Of a DNA stretch of 64,000 nucleotides, positions 15,668-25,600 are shown piece by piece. Under the pieces are notes generated by a model. That model was not told the origin of the DNA, did not search any database, and worked only from the letters and a program-made list of their open reading frames with translations. Source of the stretch: Variovorax sp. Sphag1AA. GTDB lineage: Bacteria > Pseudomonadota > Gammaproteobacteria > Burkholderiales > Burkholderiaceae_C. The position numbers and the translations under genes were made by a program. Each line of letters begins with the position of its first letter. Within the stretch, counting starts at the first letter, position 1. The DNA lies in assembly GCF_014192575.1 (NCBI RefSeq), contig NZ_JACHYC010000001.1:1240001-1304000 (forward strand), written 5' to 3'.

Positions 15668-16414
15668 ATGACAAGCGAATCCGGTCGGCGCGCGGTGGAA
15701 GAAATTTCCTTCGGGCAGCGAATTGCCGACACGCTCCATCTGGTGCAGGCAACGCTTCCCGTGCAACGCCGGATGGTGCATGCCGGCGACGCGATCTACC
15801 AGGTCGGTCAGGACTTTGGCTCGCTGTACGTGGTCAATTCCGGTCTCGTGAAGATGGTGAACCTGTCCAGCGAAGGCCGCGAGCAGGTAGTCGCCTTGCA
15901 CTTCCGCGGCGACTGGCTGGGGCTGGACGGCATCGCAAGCGGGCACTACGGCTGCGACGCGATTGCCATGGACACGGGCGAAGTCTGGTCGTTCCGCTAC
16001 GAGGACCTCCTGCAAGCCGCACTCCGCACACCCGCCCTCCTCAGCGCGCTGCACCAGGCAATGAGCAGGCAGCTCGCACGCGATCACGAATCCCTTCAGT
16101 CCCTGTGCGCGCTCCCTGCCGATGCGCGGGTCGCGGGCTTCCTCCACTACTGGGCCGAGGCGATGGAGAAGCGGGGACTTCGCACGGACCAGATCTCCCT
16201 GCGAATGACTCGCGCGGAAATCGGCAACTACCTCGGCATGACGCTCGAAACTGTGAGCCGTGCCCTGTCCCGCATGGCGCGCGGCGATGTCATCCGGTTT
16301 CTCGAGAAAGGTCGCCGCGACATTCACATCCCCAGGGTCGACGCCCTGACGGCATTCATGCGGCAGGTCACGGCGCCGGTTGAAACCCCGCACGCGGTGA
16401 TGTCCGGGCATTGA
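15668..16414 (+). CDS. Crp/Fnr-family transcriptional regulator without Fe-S cysteines
   Basis: 248 residues. The N-terminal cyclic-nucleotide-like barrel (about 30-150) aligns with FNR: LYVVNSGLVKMVNLSSEGREQVVALHFRGDWLGLDGIASGHY. The C-terminal winged helix (about 170-235) has MTRAEIGNYLGMTLETVSRALSRM, whose E..SR recognition triplet is the one that reads TTGAT/ATCAA half-sites in FNR. The N-terminal Cys cluster of FNR is absent and the position of Cys122 is occupied by Trp (EVWSF), so it cannot hold FNR's [4Fe-4S] cluster. It may be a DNR-like heme/NO sensor or another redox sensor. ATG 15668 follows AGAGGAGC. It is the best candidate in this window to bind the FNR-type sites listed. Confidence 0.88.
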   Translation: MTSESGRRAVEEISFGQRIADTLHLVQATLPVQRRMVHAGDAIYQVGQDFGSLYVVNSGLVKMVNLSSEGREQVVALHFRGDWLGLDGIASGHYGCDAIAMDTGEVWSFRYEDLLQAALRTPALLSALHQAMSRQLARDHESLQSLCALPADARVAGFLHYWAEAMEKRGLRTDQISLRMTRAEIGNYLGMTLETVSRALSRMARGDVIRFLEKGRRDIHIPRVDALTAFMRQVTAPVETPHAVMSGH

Positions 16415-16424
16415 GATTCATCAA
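16411..16424 (+). promoter_or_regulatory. FNR/ANR-type operator upstream of usp at 16482
   Basis: TTGAG-ATTC-ATCAA matches 9 of 10 FNR consensus bases, the best match in the window. It overlaps the stop codon of the Crp/Fnr gene. A -10-like CATACT at 16448-16453 predicts a start near 16460, about 42.5 bp from the site centre. Confidence 0.65.
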
Positions 16425-16481
16425 CCGCATCCGTGCGCCCCGGGGCGCATACTGCCAACGTTCACAACAAAGGAGTGCTCC

Positions 16482-17012
16482 ATGTTCCAGCAGATCCTCG
16501 TTCCCGTCGACGGAAGCGCGACCTCGATGAAGGGCCTCGACCAGGCGATCGACGTGGCGCGACTCGTCAACGGACGGCTGCGCCTGATCCATGTGGTCGA
16601 CGAGTTGTCCGCCGCGATGGCGATGGACGCCTATGCCAGCTACGCAGGCGACTGGACCGGACTGCTGCGCGAGACCGGCGCCAAGCTGCTGGCGGAGTGC
16701 CGGCAGAAAGTCGAAGCCGCCGGCATCACCGTGGACACCGTGCTGCGCGACACCTTCGAAGGCCCGGTGCATGAGCTCGTGACGCAGGAAGCCGCCAACT
16801 GGCCCGCCGATCTCATCGTGCTCGGCACGCACGGTCGACGAGGGGCCAAGCGCCTGTTCCTCGGCAGCAGCGCCGAGCACATCCTGCGTTCTGCGCCGGC
16901 GCCCGTACTGCTGGTGCGCGCGGCCGATCAGGCCGAGGCCGCAGCCGAGCCTGCCGCCGAACGCGAACCGTTCCGCGTGCATCTCCCCAGCGGCACGGTG
17001 GCGCTCGAATGA
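16482..17012 (+). CDS. Universal stress protein with conserved C-terminal tail
   Basis: 176 residues. N-terminus MFQQILVPVDGSATSMKGLDQAI; ATP signature GTHGRRG..GSSAEH. The C-terminal extension ends PFRVHLPSGTVALE, almost the same as the VRIHQPTGALAFE tail of the Usp at 6731-7282. These two genes look like paralogues from one duplication, unlike the shorter Usp at 679. ATG 16482 follows AAAGGAG. It has the best FNR-type site in the window upstream and lies directly behind the regulator gene. Confidence 0.9.
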   Translation: MFQQILVPVDGSATSMKGLDQAIDVARLVNGRLRLIHVVDELSAAMAMDAYASYAGDWTGLLRETGAKLLAECRQKVEAAGITVDTVLRDTFEGPVHELVTQEAANWPADLIVLGTHGRRGAKRLFLGSSAEHILRSAPAPVLLVRAADQAEAAAEPAAEREPFRVHLPSGTVALE

Positions 17013-17092
17013 CCGCGGCTTCCCACCGCACGGCATGAGCTAGCGGCGGCGGCTGGAACCAGCCCACAGCGCAGGCGATCCAACGGAACGCC

Positions 17093-18598
17093 ATGCGCAA
17101 CGCCACCCCGTCAGTCCGGCGCGGCAGCCGGAACCCACGTGCAACGAGCCGCCCACCCGTCCGGCTCGCGGCGCTGGGCCTTGCCCTGTTGCTGGCCGCG
17201 TGTGCGTCTGCGCCTCCATTGCAGCAAGCGCAACCCGGAGGTGCCGCACCCTCTCCCACGGCATCGACCGCCGCGAGCCCCGCCTTCTCTTCCCTCGTCG
17301 CCAGCCGCAGCGCCAGCGTCGTCGACATCAGCACGCTGCGCATCGGGACTGACGACCGGGCGGCGGAACTGGAGATTGCGCCCGAGCTGGACTTCGCCGA
17401 CCGGCTCGCCGACCCGCTGCCCGTCAGCGTGCGCATCAGCCAGACGCGCGATCTCGCTTCCGGCGTGATCCTCACGAGCGACGGGCTGATCCTGACAAGC
17501 GCGCATGTGATCGCCGGCGTGGACGAAGCGCAGGTTCGCCTCGACGACGGCCGGCGCTTTTCGGGTCGCGTGGTCGGCGTGGATCGGCGCACCGACGTCG
17601 GGCTCATGAAGATCGATGCGACCGGACTTCCGCCAGCACTCATCGGCGATTCGGCGGGGATCGCGCCCGGCGACTGGGTCGCGGCGATCGGCGCGCCGTT
17701 CGGTTTTCACGGAAGTGTCACAGCCGGCGTGGTGAGCGCCATCGACCGCTACGTGGCCGGCGGCGGCGAAGTGCCCTACATCCAGACCGATGTCGCGATC
17801 AATCCCGGCAGCTCGGGGAGCCCTCTGTTCAATAGCCGCGGCGAGGTGGTCGGCATCAATTCCATGATCTACAGCGGCAGCGGCGGCTACATGGGCCTCT
17901 CGTTCGCGGTGCCGATCAATCTCGCGATGCGGATCGCGGGGCAGCTCAAGTCCAGCGGCCGCGTGCAGCGCGCACGCATTGGCGCCGACTTCCAGGAGAT
18001 GACCCCCGCGCTGGCGCAGTCCTTCGGCCTGAAGCAGCCGGCCGGCGCGCTCGTGGTGGGCGTGGATCCGAACGGCCCTGCGCGATCCGCCGGGCTGCTT
18101 CGCGGCGACGTGGTGACCGCGTTCGATGGCAAGCCGATCACGCGCTCGACCGAACTGCAACAACGGATATCGCAAGGCCGGGCGGGCAGCCGCAATGCGA
18201 TGGAGGTGTGGCGACGCGGTGCCACGCGCACGCTCTGGGTCACCTTGTCCGAAGAAGCCGCGCCGCGCAGCATCCTGCGGCCGACCGCCGCTGTCGAATG
18301 GGGCGACGGCCTCGGCCTGAGCCTGGGCGAGCTGTCGTCCACCCAGCGCCTGCAACTCGGCATCGACGGCGGCCTCGTGGTGCGCGAAGCGGCAGGCGCA
18401 GCTCGCAGCGAAGGCATCCGCGCGGGCGATCTCATCGTGGCAGTCAACGACACCCGGATCGACCACATCGAAGACTTCCAGCGCACCCTCTCGACCATCG
18501 CTCCGGGTCGCAGCGTCGCCCTGCTGGTCTGGCGCGATCGCCGGCTGGCCTACGTGCCGGTGCGGCTGCCGGAGCGCGCGCTCAAGCCGGCGAGTTGA
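17093..18598 (+). CDS. HtrA/DegQ-type serine protease, predicted lipoprotein, two PDZ domains
   Basis: 501 residues. The signal peptide ends in a lipobox LLAAC with Cys 37, so the protein is probably membrane-tethered in the periplasm rather than free like DegP. The catalytic triad is visible: His 138 in TSAHVIAG, Asp 168 in RRTDVGLMKI, and Ser 241 in NPGSSGSP, where the usual GNSGGP has become GSSGSP. Two PDZ domains follow (about 300-385 and 405-490; GVDPNGPARSAGLLRGDVV and AAGAARSEGIRAGDLIVAVNDT). Role: periplasmic protein quality control. ATG 17093 follows CGGAAC. Confidence 0.9.
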   Translation: MRNATPSVRRGSRNPRATSRPPVRLAALGLALLLAACASAPPLQQAQPGGAAPSPTASTAASPAFSSLVASRSASVVDISTLRIGTDDRAAELEIAPELDFADRLADPLPVSVRISQTRDLASGVILTSDGLILTSAHVIAGVDEAQVRLDDGRRFSGRVVGVDRRTDVGLMKIDATGLPPALIGDSAGIAPGDWVAAIGAPFGFHGSVTAGVVSAIDRYVAGGGEVPYIQTDVAINPGSSGSPLFNSRGEVVGINSMIYSGSGGYMGLSFAVPINLAMRIAGQLKSSGRVQRARIGADFQEMTPALAQSFGLKQPAGALVVGVDPNGPARSAGLLRGDVVTAFDGKPITRSTELQQRISQGRAGSRNAMEVWRRGATRTLWVTLSEEAAPRSILRPTAAVEWGDGLGLSLGELSSTQRLQLGIDGGLVVREAAGAARSEGIRAGDLIVAVNDTRIDHIEDFQRTLSTIAPGRSVALLVWRDRRLAYVPVRLPERALKPAS

Positions 18599-18623
18599 AC
18601 ACTGCCGCAGGCCGCTCTACAGT
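18595..18623 (+). promoter_or_regulatory. Candidate sigma70 promoter for the glucan/trehalose operon
   Basis: TTGAAC (18595-18600) and TACAGT (18618-18623) are 17 bp apart, each 4 of 6 to consensus, and lie at the end of the protease gene 114 bp before glgB. A short hairpin follows at 18628-18642. Confidence 0.35.
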
Positions 18624-18627
18624 AAGT

Positions 18628-18642
18628 CGCTGTCCGACAGCG
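18628..18642 (+). terminator. Hairpin after the HtrA gene
   Basis: CGCTGT-CCG-ACAGCG is a 6-bp perfect stem with a 3-base loop, without a U-tract. It could end the protease transcript or sit in the 5' leader of the glgB operon. Confidence 0.35.
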
Positions 18643-18736
18643 GGACGAGCGGTCGATACCTGCCCGGATGCAGCACTGCGTCATAGAAAGGACGTTCGGC
18701 CCTGGCCCGGGGCACTCAACGTGGAAAGAACAACTC

Positions 18737-20662
18737 GTGAGCGCTGCACCCCCTACCCAGGTATCCCAGGCGTTCGACGCCATGGACGCCTATCTCTTCC
18801 GGGAAGGCACCCATTCCCGGCTGCATGAGAGGCTGGGCGCTCATCTGGCCGCCGACGGGCAAGGCGCATCTTTCGGGGTCTGGGCGCCGAATGCGACGTC
18901 TGTATCGGTCATCGGGGACTGGAACGACTGGAACGGCCACGCCGACCCGCTCACGCCGCGCGCCGATTCGACTGGCGTCTGGGAAGGCCGCTGCCAGCGC
19001 GCCTGCCACGGCCAAGCTTACAAATACCGCATCACCGCAAGCGGCGGCCGCGTGCTCGAAAAGGCCGACCCGCTTGCCTGCTACGCCGAACAACCGCCTG
19101 CCACCGCGTCGCGGATCTGGTCACTCGACTACACCTGGAGCGATGCCGACTGGATGCAGCACCGTGCCGAACGTAACGCCGCCGATGCACCGGTTTCGAT
19201 CTATGAAGTCCACGCGGGCTCGTGGCGCCGCAACGACGGCCAGCCGATGGGCTGGCGCGATCTCGCGCATGCGCTGGCCGAGTATGTGAACTCGATCGGC
19301 TTCACGCACGTCGAGCTGATGCCGGTTACGGAGCATCCGTTCTATGGATCGTGGGGTTATCAAACCACAGGCTATTTCGCACCAACTTCGCGCTATGGCA
19401 CGCCGCAGGACTTCATGTACTTCGTCGACCACCTGCACCAGCGCGGCATCGGCGTGCTGCTGGACTGGGTGCCGTCGCACTTCCCGACCGACCCGCACGG
19501 CCTCGCATCGTTCGACGGCACGCATCTCTACGAGCATGCGGACCCACGCCAGGGCTTTCATCCGGAATGGAACTCGGCCATCTTCAACTACGGCCGCAAC
19601 GAAGTCCGCAGCTTCCTGATGTCGTCGGGCCTCTTCTGGCTCGACCGGTATCACCTCGACGGTCTGCGGGTCGATGCGGTCGCGTCGATGCTGTATCTCG
19701 ACTACGCGCGCCAGGGCAGCGGCTGGATTCCCAACCGGCACGGCGGCCGCGAGAACCTCGAGGCGATCCACTTCCTGCAGGAACTCAACCGCGCGACCTA
19801 CCGGGACCACCCCGGCACCTTTACCGTGGCCGAAGAGTCCACCGCGTGGCCGCAGGTCTCGCGCCCGACCGACATGGGTGGGCTCGGCTTCGGCATGAAG
19901 TGGAACATGGGCTGGATGCACGACACCCTCGCCTACATGCGCGAGGACCCGGTGCACCGGCGCTATCACCACCACAGGCTGACCTTCTCGATGGTCTACG
20001 CCTTCAGCGAAAACTTCGTTCTGCCCCTGTCGCACGACGAAGTCGTCTACGGCAAGGGATCGCTGATCAACAAGATGCCCGGCGACGAATGGCAACAGTT
20101 CGCCAATCTGCGGCTGATGCTGTCGTACATGTGGGCGCATCCGGGCAAGAAGCTGCTTTTCATGGGCGGGGAATTCGCGCAGCGGCGCGAATGGACGCAT
20201 GAAGGCGAGCTCGAATGGGGCTCGCTTCAATCCGAAAAGCATCGCGGCGTGCAGCATCTCGTGGGCGAACTCAATCGCCTGCTGCGCCAGGAGCCGGCCC
20301 TGCACGAGCTCGACTTCTCATCCGATGGCTTCCAGTGGCTGGAACCCAACGATCACGAGCAAAGCGTTGTCGCGTTCCTGCGACGATCCCACTCGAGCGG
20401 ATCGGTGCTCGTGATCTGCAACATGACGCCGGTTCCGCGCCAGAACTACTGTGTCGGCGTTCCGAACGACGGCACCTGGGCCGAAGTCCTCAACACCGAT
20501 GCGCGCGTGTTCGGCGGCTCGGGCTGGGGCAACCTCGGCGCGGTGCGTGCCTCGCCGATGCGCTCGCACGGGCAGCCCCATTCGGTGTGCCTCACGCTGC
20601 CGCCTCTCTCCACCCTCTTCCTGAAGGTCGTTGTCGATGATCAGCAAACTCCTGCTGCGTGA
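18737..20662 (+). CDS. glgB: 1,4-alpha-glucan branching enzyme
   Basis: About 641 residues. The order is a CBM48 domain (about 30-115; SFGVWAPNATSVSVIGDWNDWNG), a GH13 barrel and a C-terminal beta domain. Family regions visible: ELMPVTEHPFYGSWGYQTTGYF, the nucleophile Asp in DGLRVDAVASMLYLDY, the acid Glu in TVAEEST, and LSHDEVVYGKGSL. It makes alpha-1,6 branches in linear glucan. It lacks the second N-terminal domain of E. coli GlgB (728 residues), as in many GlgE-pathway genomes. GTG 18737 is chosen for the GGAAAG site; an ATG at 18668 is an alternative. It is the first gene of a seven-gene operon and overlaps glgE by 26 bp. Confidence 0.9.
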   Translation: MSAAPPTQVSQAFDAMDAYLFREGTHSRLHERLGAHLAADGQGASFGVWAPNATSVSVIGDWNDWNGHADPLTPRADSTGVWEGRCQRACHGQAYKYRITASGGRVLEKADPLACYAEQPPATASRIWSLDYTWSDADWMQHRAERNAADAPVSIYEVHAGSWRRNDGQPMGWRDLAHALAEYVNSIGFTHVELMPVTEHPFYGSWGYQTTGYFAPTSRYGTPQDFMYFVDHLHQRGIGVLLDWVPSHFPTDPHGLASFDGTHLYEHADPRQGFHPEWNSAIFNYGRNEVRSFLMSSGLFWLDRYHLDGLRVDAVASMLYLDYARQGSGWIPNRHGGRENLEAIHFLQELNRATYRDHPGTFTVAEESTAWPQVSRPTDMGGLGFGMKWNMGWMHDTLAYMREDPVHRRYHHHRLTFSMVYAFSENFVLPLSHDEVVYGKGSLINKMPGDEWQQFANLRLMLSYMWAHPGKKLLFMGGEFAQRREWTHEGELEWGSLQSEKHRGVQHLVGELNRLLRQEPALHELDFSSDGFQWLEPNDHEQSVVAFLRRSHSSGSVLVICNMTPVPRQNYCVGVPNDGTWAEVLNTDARVFGGSGWGNLGAVRASPMRSHGQPHSVCLTLPPLSTLFLKVVVDDQQTPAA

Positions 20663-22682
20663 CGACGCGCCCGTCCCGGTCGACGTGGTCGATGGCCGCA
20701 GCCGCGCGGTGGTCGATGCGGTCCTGCCGATCGTGGATGGCGGTCGCTTTGCGGTGAAGCGCACCGTTGGCGAAAGCGTGCACGTCACCGCGCATGTGTT
20801 CACCGACGGGCACGACGTGCCGCGCGTGATGCTCCAGTGGTGGAAGGAAGGCGACGAGCGATGCCACGAAGTCGCGATGAAGCTGCGCTACAACGACGAG
20901 TGGCTTGCCGACTTCACGCCGCCGGTCATGGGGCGCTACCGCTACACGGTGGTGGCCTGGGTCGATGCCTTCGAATCGTGGCGGCATGAACTGGTCCGCC
21001 GCGTCGACGCGGACGACATCCGCATCGCCGCGCGCACCGGCGCGATCGAAATTGCCGCCGCGGCCGAACGCACCAAGGGCGACGATCGCGAGACGCTCGC
21101 GCACTGGGCGCGCTCCCTCGAAGACGGCGCGAACGACAGCGCGATGGATGTCGCCGCGCTGAAGGCACTCGCGCTCGACGAAGAATTCGCCGCGATCGCC
21201 GAGCGCCATCCAGACCGTCATCTCGAATCGCGCTTCGCGGCCGAGATCCCGCTCGTGGTCGACCGCGAACGCGCGCGCTTCAGCACCTGGTACGAACTCT
21301 TCCCCCGCTCGGCCTCGTCGACGCCCGGCGCGCACGGCACCTTCCGCGATGTCGAAGAAAGGCTGCCCCTCATCGCGTCGATGGGCTTCGATGTGCTCTA
21401 CATGCCGCCGATCCACCCCGTCGGTCGCGTGCAACGCAAGGGACGCAACAACACGCTCACGCCGGAACCCGGCGACGTCGGCAGCCCATGGGCCATCGGC
21501 GCGGCAGAAGGCGGCCACAAGGCGCTGCTGCCCGAACTCGGCACGCCGGAGGACTTCCGCCGTCTGGTCGCGGCCGCGTCGCGCATGGGCATCGACATCG
21601 CGATGGACATCGCCTTCCAGTGCGCGCCGGACCACCCCTACGTCAAGGAGCATCCGACCTGGTTCCGCTGGCGCCCGGATGGCACGGTGCAGTACGCAGA
21701 GAACCCGCCGAAGAAATACCAGGACATCTATCCCTTTCACTTCGAAAGCCCCGACTGGCAGGGGCTCTGGAGTGAACTCAAATCGGTGTTCGATCACTGG
21801 ATCGCGCAGGGCGTGACCGTCTTCCGCGTCGACAACCCGCACACCAAGTCGTTTGCCTTCTGGGAATGGGTCATCACCGAGGTAAAGCGCGAACACCCCG
21901 AAGCGATCTTCCTCGCCGAAGCCTTCACCCGGCCGAAGGTGATGCACCGGCTCGCCAAGCTGGGCTACACGCAGTCCTACACCTACTTCACCTGGCGCAA
22001 CAGCAAGGAAGAGCTCACCGAATACTTCACCCAGCTGAACGAAGCACCGGGTAGGGAGTACTTCCGCCCCAACGTGTGGCCCAACACGCCGGACATCCTT
22101 CATGCCGCACTGCAGACCGGCGAAGAGCCAGTGTTCAGGGCACGCCTGGTGCTCGCCGCGACGCTGGCGGCCAACTACGGCATGTACGGGCCCGCCTACG
22201 AGCTGCTGGAGCACCTTCCGCGTGGCCCGTCGAGCGAGGAATACCTCGATTCCGAGAAGTACCAGCTGCGCCACTGGGACTGGAGCGCCGAGGCGGGCCT
22301 GCGCCCCTTCATCGCGCGCATCAACCAGATCCGCCGCGCCAACGACGCCTTGCAGTACGACCACAGCCTGCGCTTCCTCGACATCGGGAACGACCACCTC
22401 ATCGCCTACATGAAGACATCTCCGGATGAATCCCGCGCGGTGGTCACGGTGGTCAATCTCGATCCGCACAACACGCAGATCGGCTGGCTGCATCTCGACC
22501 CCGACCTGATCGGCGTGCCGCGCGACCGCACCTTCCAGATGCATGACCTGCTGACGGACCAGCGCTTCGTCTGGAGCGGTACGCATCACTACATCGAGCT
22601 CGACCCGCATCGGATGCCGGCCCACGTCATGGCGGTCCGGCGGCGCCTGCGCGACGAGCGGGACTTCGACTACTACGCATGA
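20637..22682 (+). CDS. glgE: Alpha-1,4-glucan:maltose-1-phosphate maltosyltransferase
   Basis: About 681 residues, the usual GlgE length. It adds maltose units from maltose-1-phosphate to the glucan end, releasing phosphate. Visible: an N-terminal domain ([26 protein letters not shown]), [10 protein letters not shown], the [17 protein letters not shown] block, nucleophile Asp in [17 protein letters not shown], the acid Glu in [13 protein letters not shown], and a C-terminal beta domain. No ADP-glucose synthase (glgC) or glycogen synthase (glgA) lies in the window, so polymer made here depends on this route. Start ATG 20637 follows GAAGGT. Confidence 0.93.
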   Translation: MISKLLLRDDAPVPVDVVDGRSRAVVDAVLPIVDGGRFAVKRTVGESVHVTAHVFTDGHDVPRVMLQWWKEGDERCHEVAMKLRYNDEWLADFTPPVMGRYRYTVVAWVDAFESWRHELVRRVDADDIRIAARTGAIEIAAAAERTKGDDRETLAHWARSLEDGANDSAMDVAALKALALDEEFAAIAERHPDRHLESRFAAEIPLVVDRERARFSTWYELFPRSASSTPGAHGTFRDVEERLPLIASMGFDVLYMPPIHPVGRVQRKGRNNTLTPEPGDVGSPWAIGAAEGGHKALLPELGTPEDFRRLVAAASRMGIDIAMDIAFQCAPDHPYVKEHPTWFRWRPDGTVQYAENPPKKYQDIYPFHFESPDWQGLWSELKSVFDHWIAQGVTVFRVDNPHTKSFAFWEWVITEVKREHPEAIFLAEAFTRPKVMHRLAKLGYTQSYTYFTWRNSKEELTEYFTQLNEAPGREYFRPNVWPNTPDILHAALQTGEEPVFRARLVLAATLAANYGMYGPAYELLEHLPRGPSSEEYLDSEKYQLRHWDWSAEAGLRPFIARINQIRRANDALQYDHSLRFLDIGNDHLIAYMKTSPDESRAVVTVVNLDPHNTQIGWLHLDPDLIGVPRDRTFQMHDLLTDQRFVWSGTHHYIELDPHRMPAHVMAVRRRLRDERDFDYYA

Positions 22683-22692
22683 GAGTGACCCC

Positions 22693-25600
22693 ATGAACGC
22701 TCCCCTGCCGGCACTGGTCCTCGAGACCACCGAGATCGACACCTCCGATGATCCGACGTGGTACCGCGACGCCGTGATCTACCAGGTCAACATCAAGGCG
22801 TTCAGCGATTCCAATGCCGACGGCGTGGGCGACTTCAAGGGCCTCACCGGCAAGCTCGACTACGTGAAGGAGCTCGGCGTCAACACCATCTGGCTGATGC
22901 CCTTCTACCCCTCGCCATTGCGCGACGATGGCTACGACATCGCCGCCTACGAGGACGTGCACCCGCCCTACGGGACGCTCGACGATTTCCGCGAGATGCT
23001 CGACGAGGCGCACAAGCGCGAGCTGCGCGTGATCATCGAGCTGGTCATCAACCACACATCGAGCGACCACCCGTGGTTCCAGGCCGCGCGCGCCGCGCCG
23101 CCCGGCTCGCCCGAGCGCGACTTCTACGTGTGGAGCGACACCGACACGCTCTACAGCGGCACCCGCATCATCTTCACCGACACGGAGAAATCCAACTGGA
23201 GCTGGGACCCGGTCGCGAAGGCCTACTACTGGCACCGCTTCTTCAGCCACCAGCCGGACCTCAACTTCGACAACCCACAGGTGCTCGAAGCGGTGTTCCG
23301 CGTGATGCGCTTCTGGCTCGACATGGGGGTGGACGGCTTTCGGCTCGATGCGATTCCATACCTCATCGAGCGCGACGGCACCACCAACGAGAACCTGCCG
23401 GAGACGCACGAGGTCATCAAGAAGCTGCGCGCCGCGATCGACGCCAACTACAAGAACCGCTTCCTCCTTGCCGAAGCCAACATGTGGCCCGAGGACGTCC
23501 GTGGCTACTTCGGCGAAGGCGACGAGTGCCACATGGCGTATCACTTCCCGCTGATGCCGCGCATGTACATGGCCATCGCGCAGGAAGACCGCGACCCGAT
23601 CGTCGAAATCATGCAGCAGACGCCCGACATCCCGGACAACTGCCAGTGGGCCATCTTCCTGCGCAACCACGACGAGCTCACGCTGGAGATGGTGACCAAC
23701 CGCGAGCGTGACTACATGTACACCACCTACGCGGCGGATGTGCAGGCACGCATCAACCTCGGCATCCGCCGCCGGCTCGCGCCGCTGATGGACAACGACA
23801 AGGACCGCATCAAGCTGATGAACAGCATGCTGCTGTCGATGCCGGGCTCGCCCATCATCTATTACGGCGACGAGATCGGCATGGGCGACAACGTGTTCGT
23901 CGGCGACCGCAACGGCGTACGCACGCCGATGCAATGGAGCCCTGACCGCAACGGCGGCTTCTCGCGCGCCGACCCGCAGCGGCTCTACCTGCAGCCGATC
24001 ATGGACGCGATGTACGGCTATGAAGCCGTCAACGTCGAGACGCAGTTGCGCGACAAGAGTTCGCTCCTGCACTGGACCCGCCGCATGCTCGCAGTGCGCA
24101 AGACCAGCCGCGCGTTCGGCCGCGGGCGCCGCACCTTTCTCAAGCCCGGCAATCGCAAGATCCTCGCCTACATCAGCCAGCACGGCGAGGACGTGATCCT
24201 CTCGGTGTTCAACCTCTCGCGAGCGGCGCAGCCGGTGGAGCTGGACCTTTCCGAGTTCAAGGGCCGCATCCCGGTCGAGATGCTGGGCCGCACCTCGTTC
24301 CCGCCGATCGGCGAGCTGCCTTACCTGCTCACGCTACCGACGCATGGCTTCTACTGGTTCAGGCTGACCGACGAGGCGCCCATGCCAAGCTGGCACCAGG
24401 AAGGCGTCGCCCTGCTCGACCGGCCGGTGCTGGTGCTCTTTGACGGCTGGACCAGCCTGTTCCGCGAAAAGGTCATGCCGTGGCGCATCGGTTTCGCCGA
24501 CCGCCTCAGCAAGCAGGTCGAGACCGACACGCTGCCGCGGCACATCGAGGCGCAGCGCTGGTATGCAACAAAGGGCGCGCTCATCCTGCGTGCGCAGTTC
24601 TGGGATCAGGCGGTCTGGCAGATTGGCCGCTTCAGCTGGATGCTGCCGCTGCTCTCGCTCGAAGGCCCGCCTGAACCGGCGATCTACTTCATGCCGCTCG
24701 CACTCGCCTGGGAAGACCATGACGAAGACCGCATGAAGGGCTTGCAGCCCGCTGCCATCGCCAAGGTGCGCCAGCAGGCCAACGTGGGCGTGATGGCCGA
24801 CGCCTTCTACGACGAGCCCTTCTGTCGCGAGTTCATCCGCGCGATCGTGAAGGACACCACCCTGCAGAGCGCGCACGGCCGGCTGCACTTCAGGCCGACT
24901 GCACTGGGGCGCGAATTCCCGGTCGAGGCGATCGACGAACTGCGCGTGAGCCAGCCCAGCCCGGTCAGCAGCAACACCGTCGTCACGCTCGGCGAGACGC
25001 TGTTCCTCAAGGGCTACCGGCACGTGCGGGCCGGCGTCAACCCGGAACTCGAGATGGGCCGCTACCTCGCGGAGGATGCCGGCTTCGTGCACGGCGTGCC
25101 GGTGGTCGGCGCACTCGAATACACCGGCAACGACGGCACCGAAATGACGCTTGGCCTGCTGCAGGCCTACGTGCCCAATCAGGGCGACGGCTGGGAATAC
25201 ACGCTCGCCTACCTGGAGCGTGTGCTCGACGAGATGCGGGACATCGACCCCGCTTCGCTCGCCGATGCGCACGGCGCCTTCATCGCGCTGATCGAAGTAC
25301 TCGGGCGCCGCACCGCCGACCTGCACAACGCACTCGGACGGCCGACCGACAACAAGGCCTTCGCACCCGAGCCGCTGACCGCGCAAGACCTCCAGCGCCT
25401 GCGCGACACGATCCGCGCCGAAGCGGGCGCCACGCTCGCGCAATTGCGCGAGTACATCCGCACCAACCCGCCGGGCTCGGTGGCCGAGGACGCAACCCGC
25501 CTGCTGGGCATGCAGGACGCAATCAACACCTTCATCAACCATGTGTCGATCGAAGGAAAGACAGGGCGGCGCACGCGCTACCACGGCGACTATCACTTGG

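Noticed and set aside
20592-22742. Long minus-strand open frame across glgE
   Set aside because: Antisense shadow; glgE catalytic motifs on the plus strand are intact.
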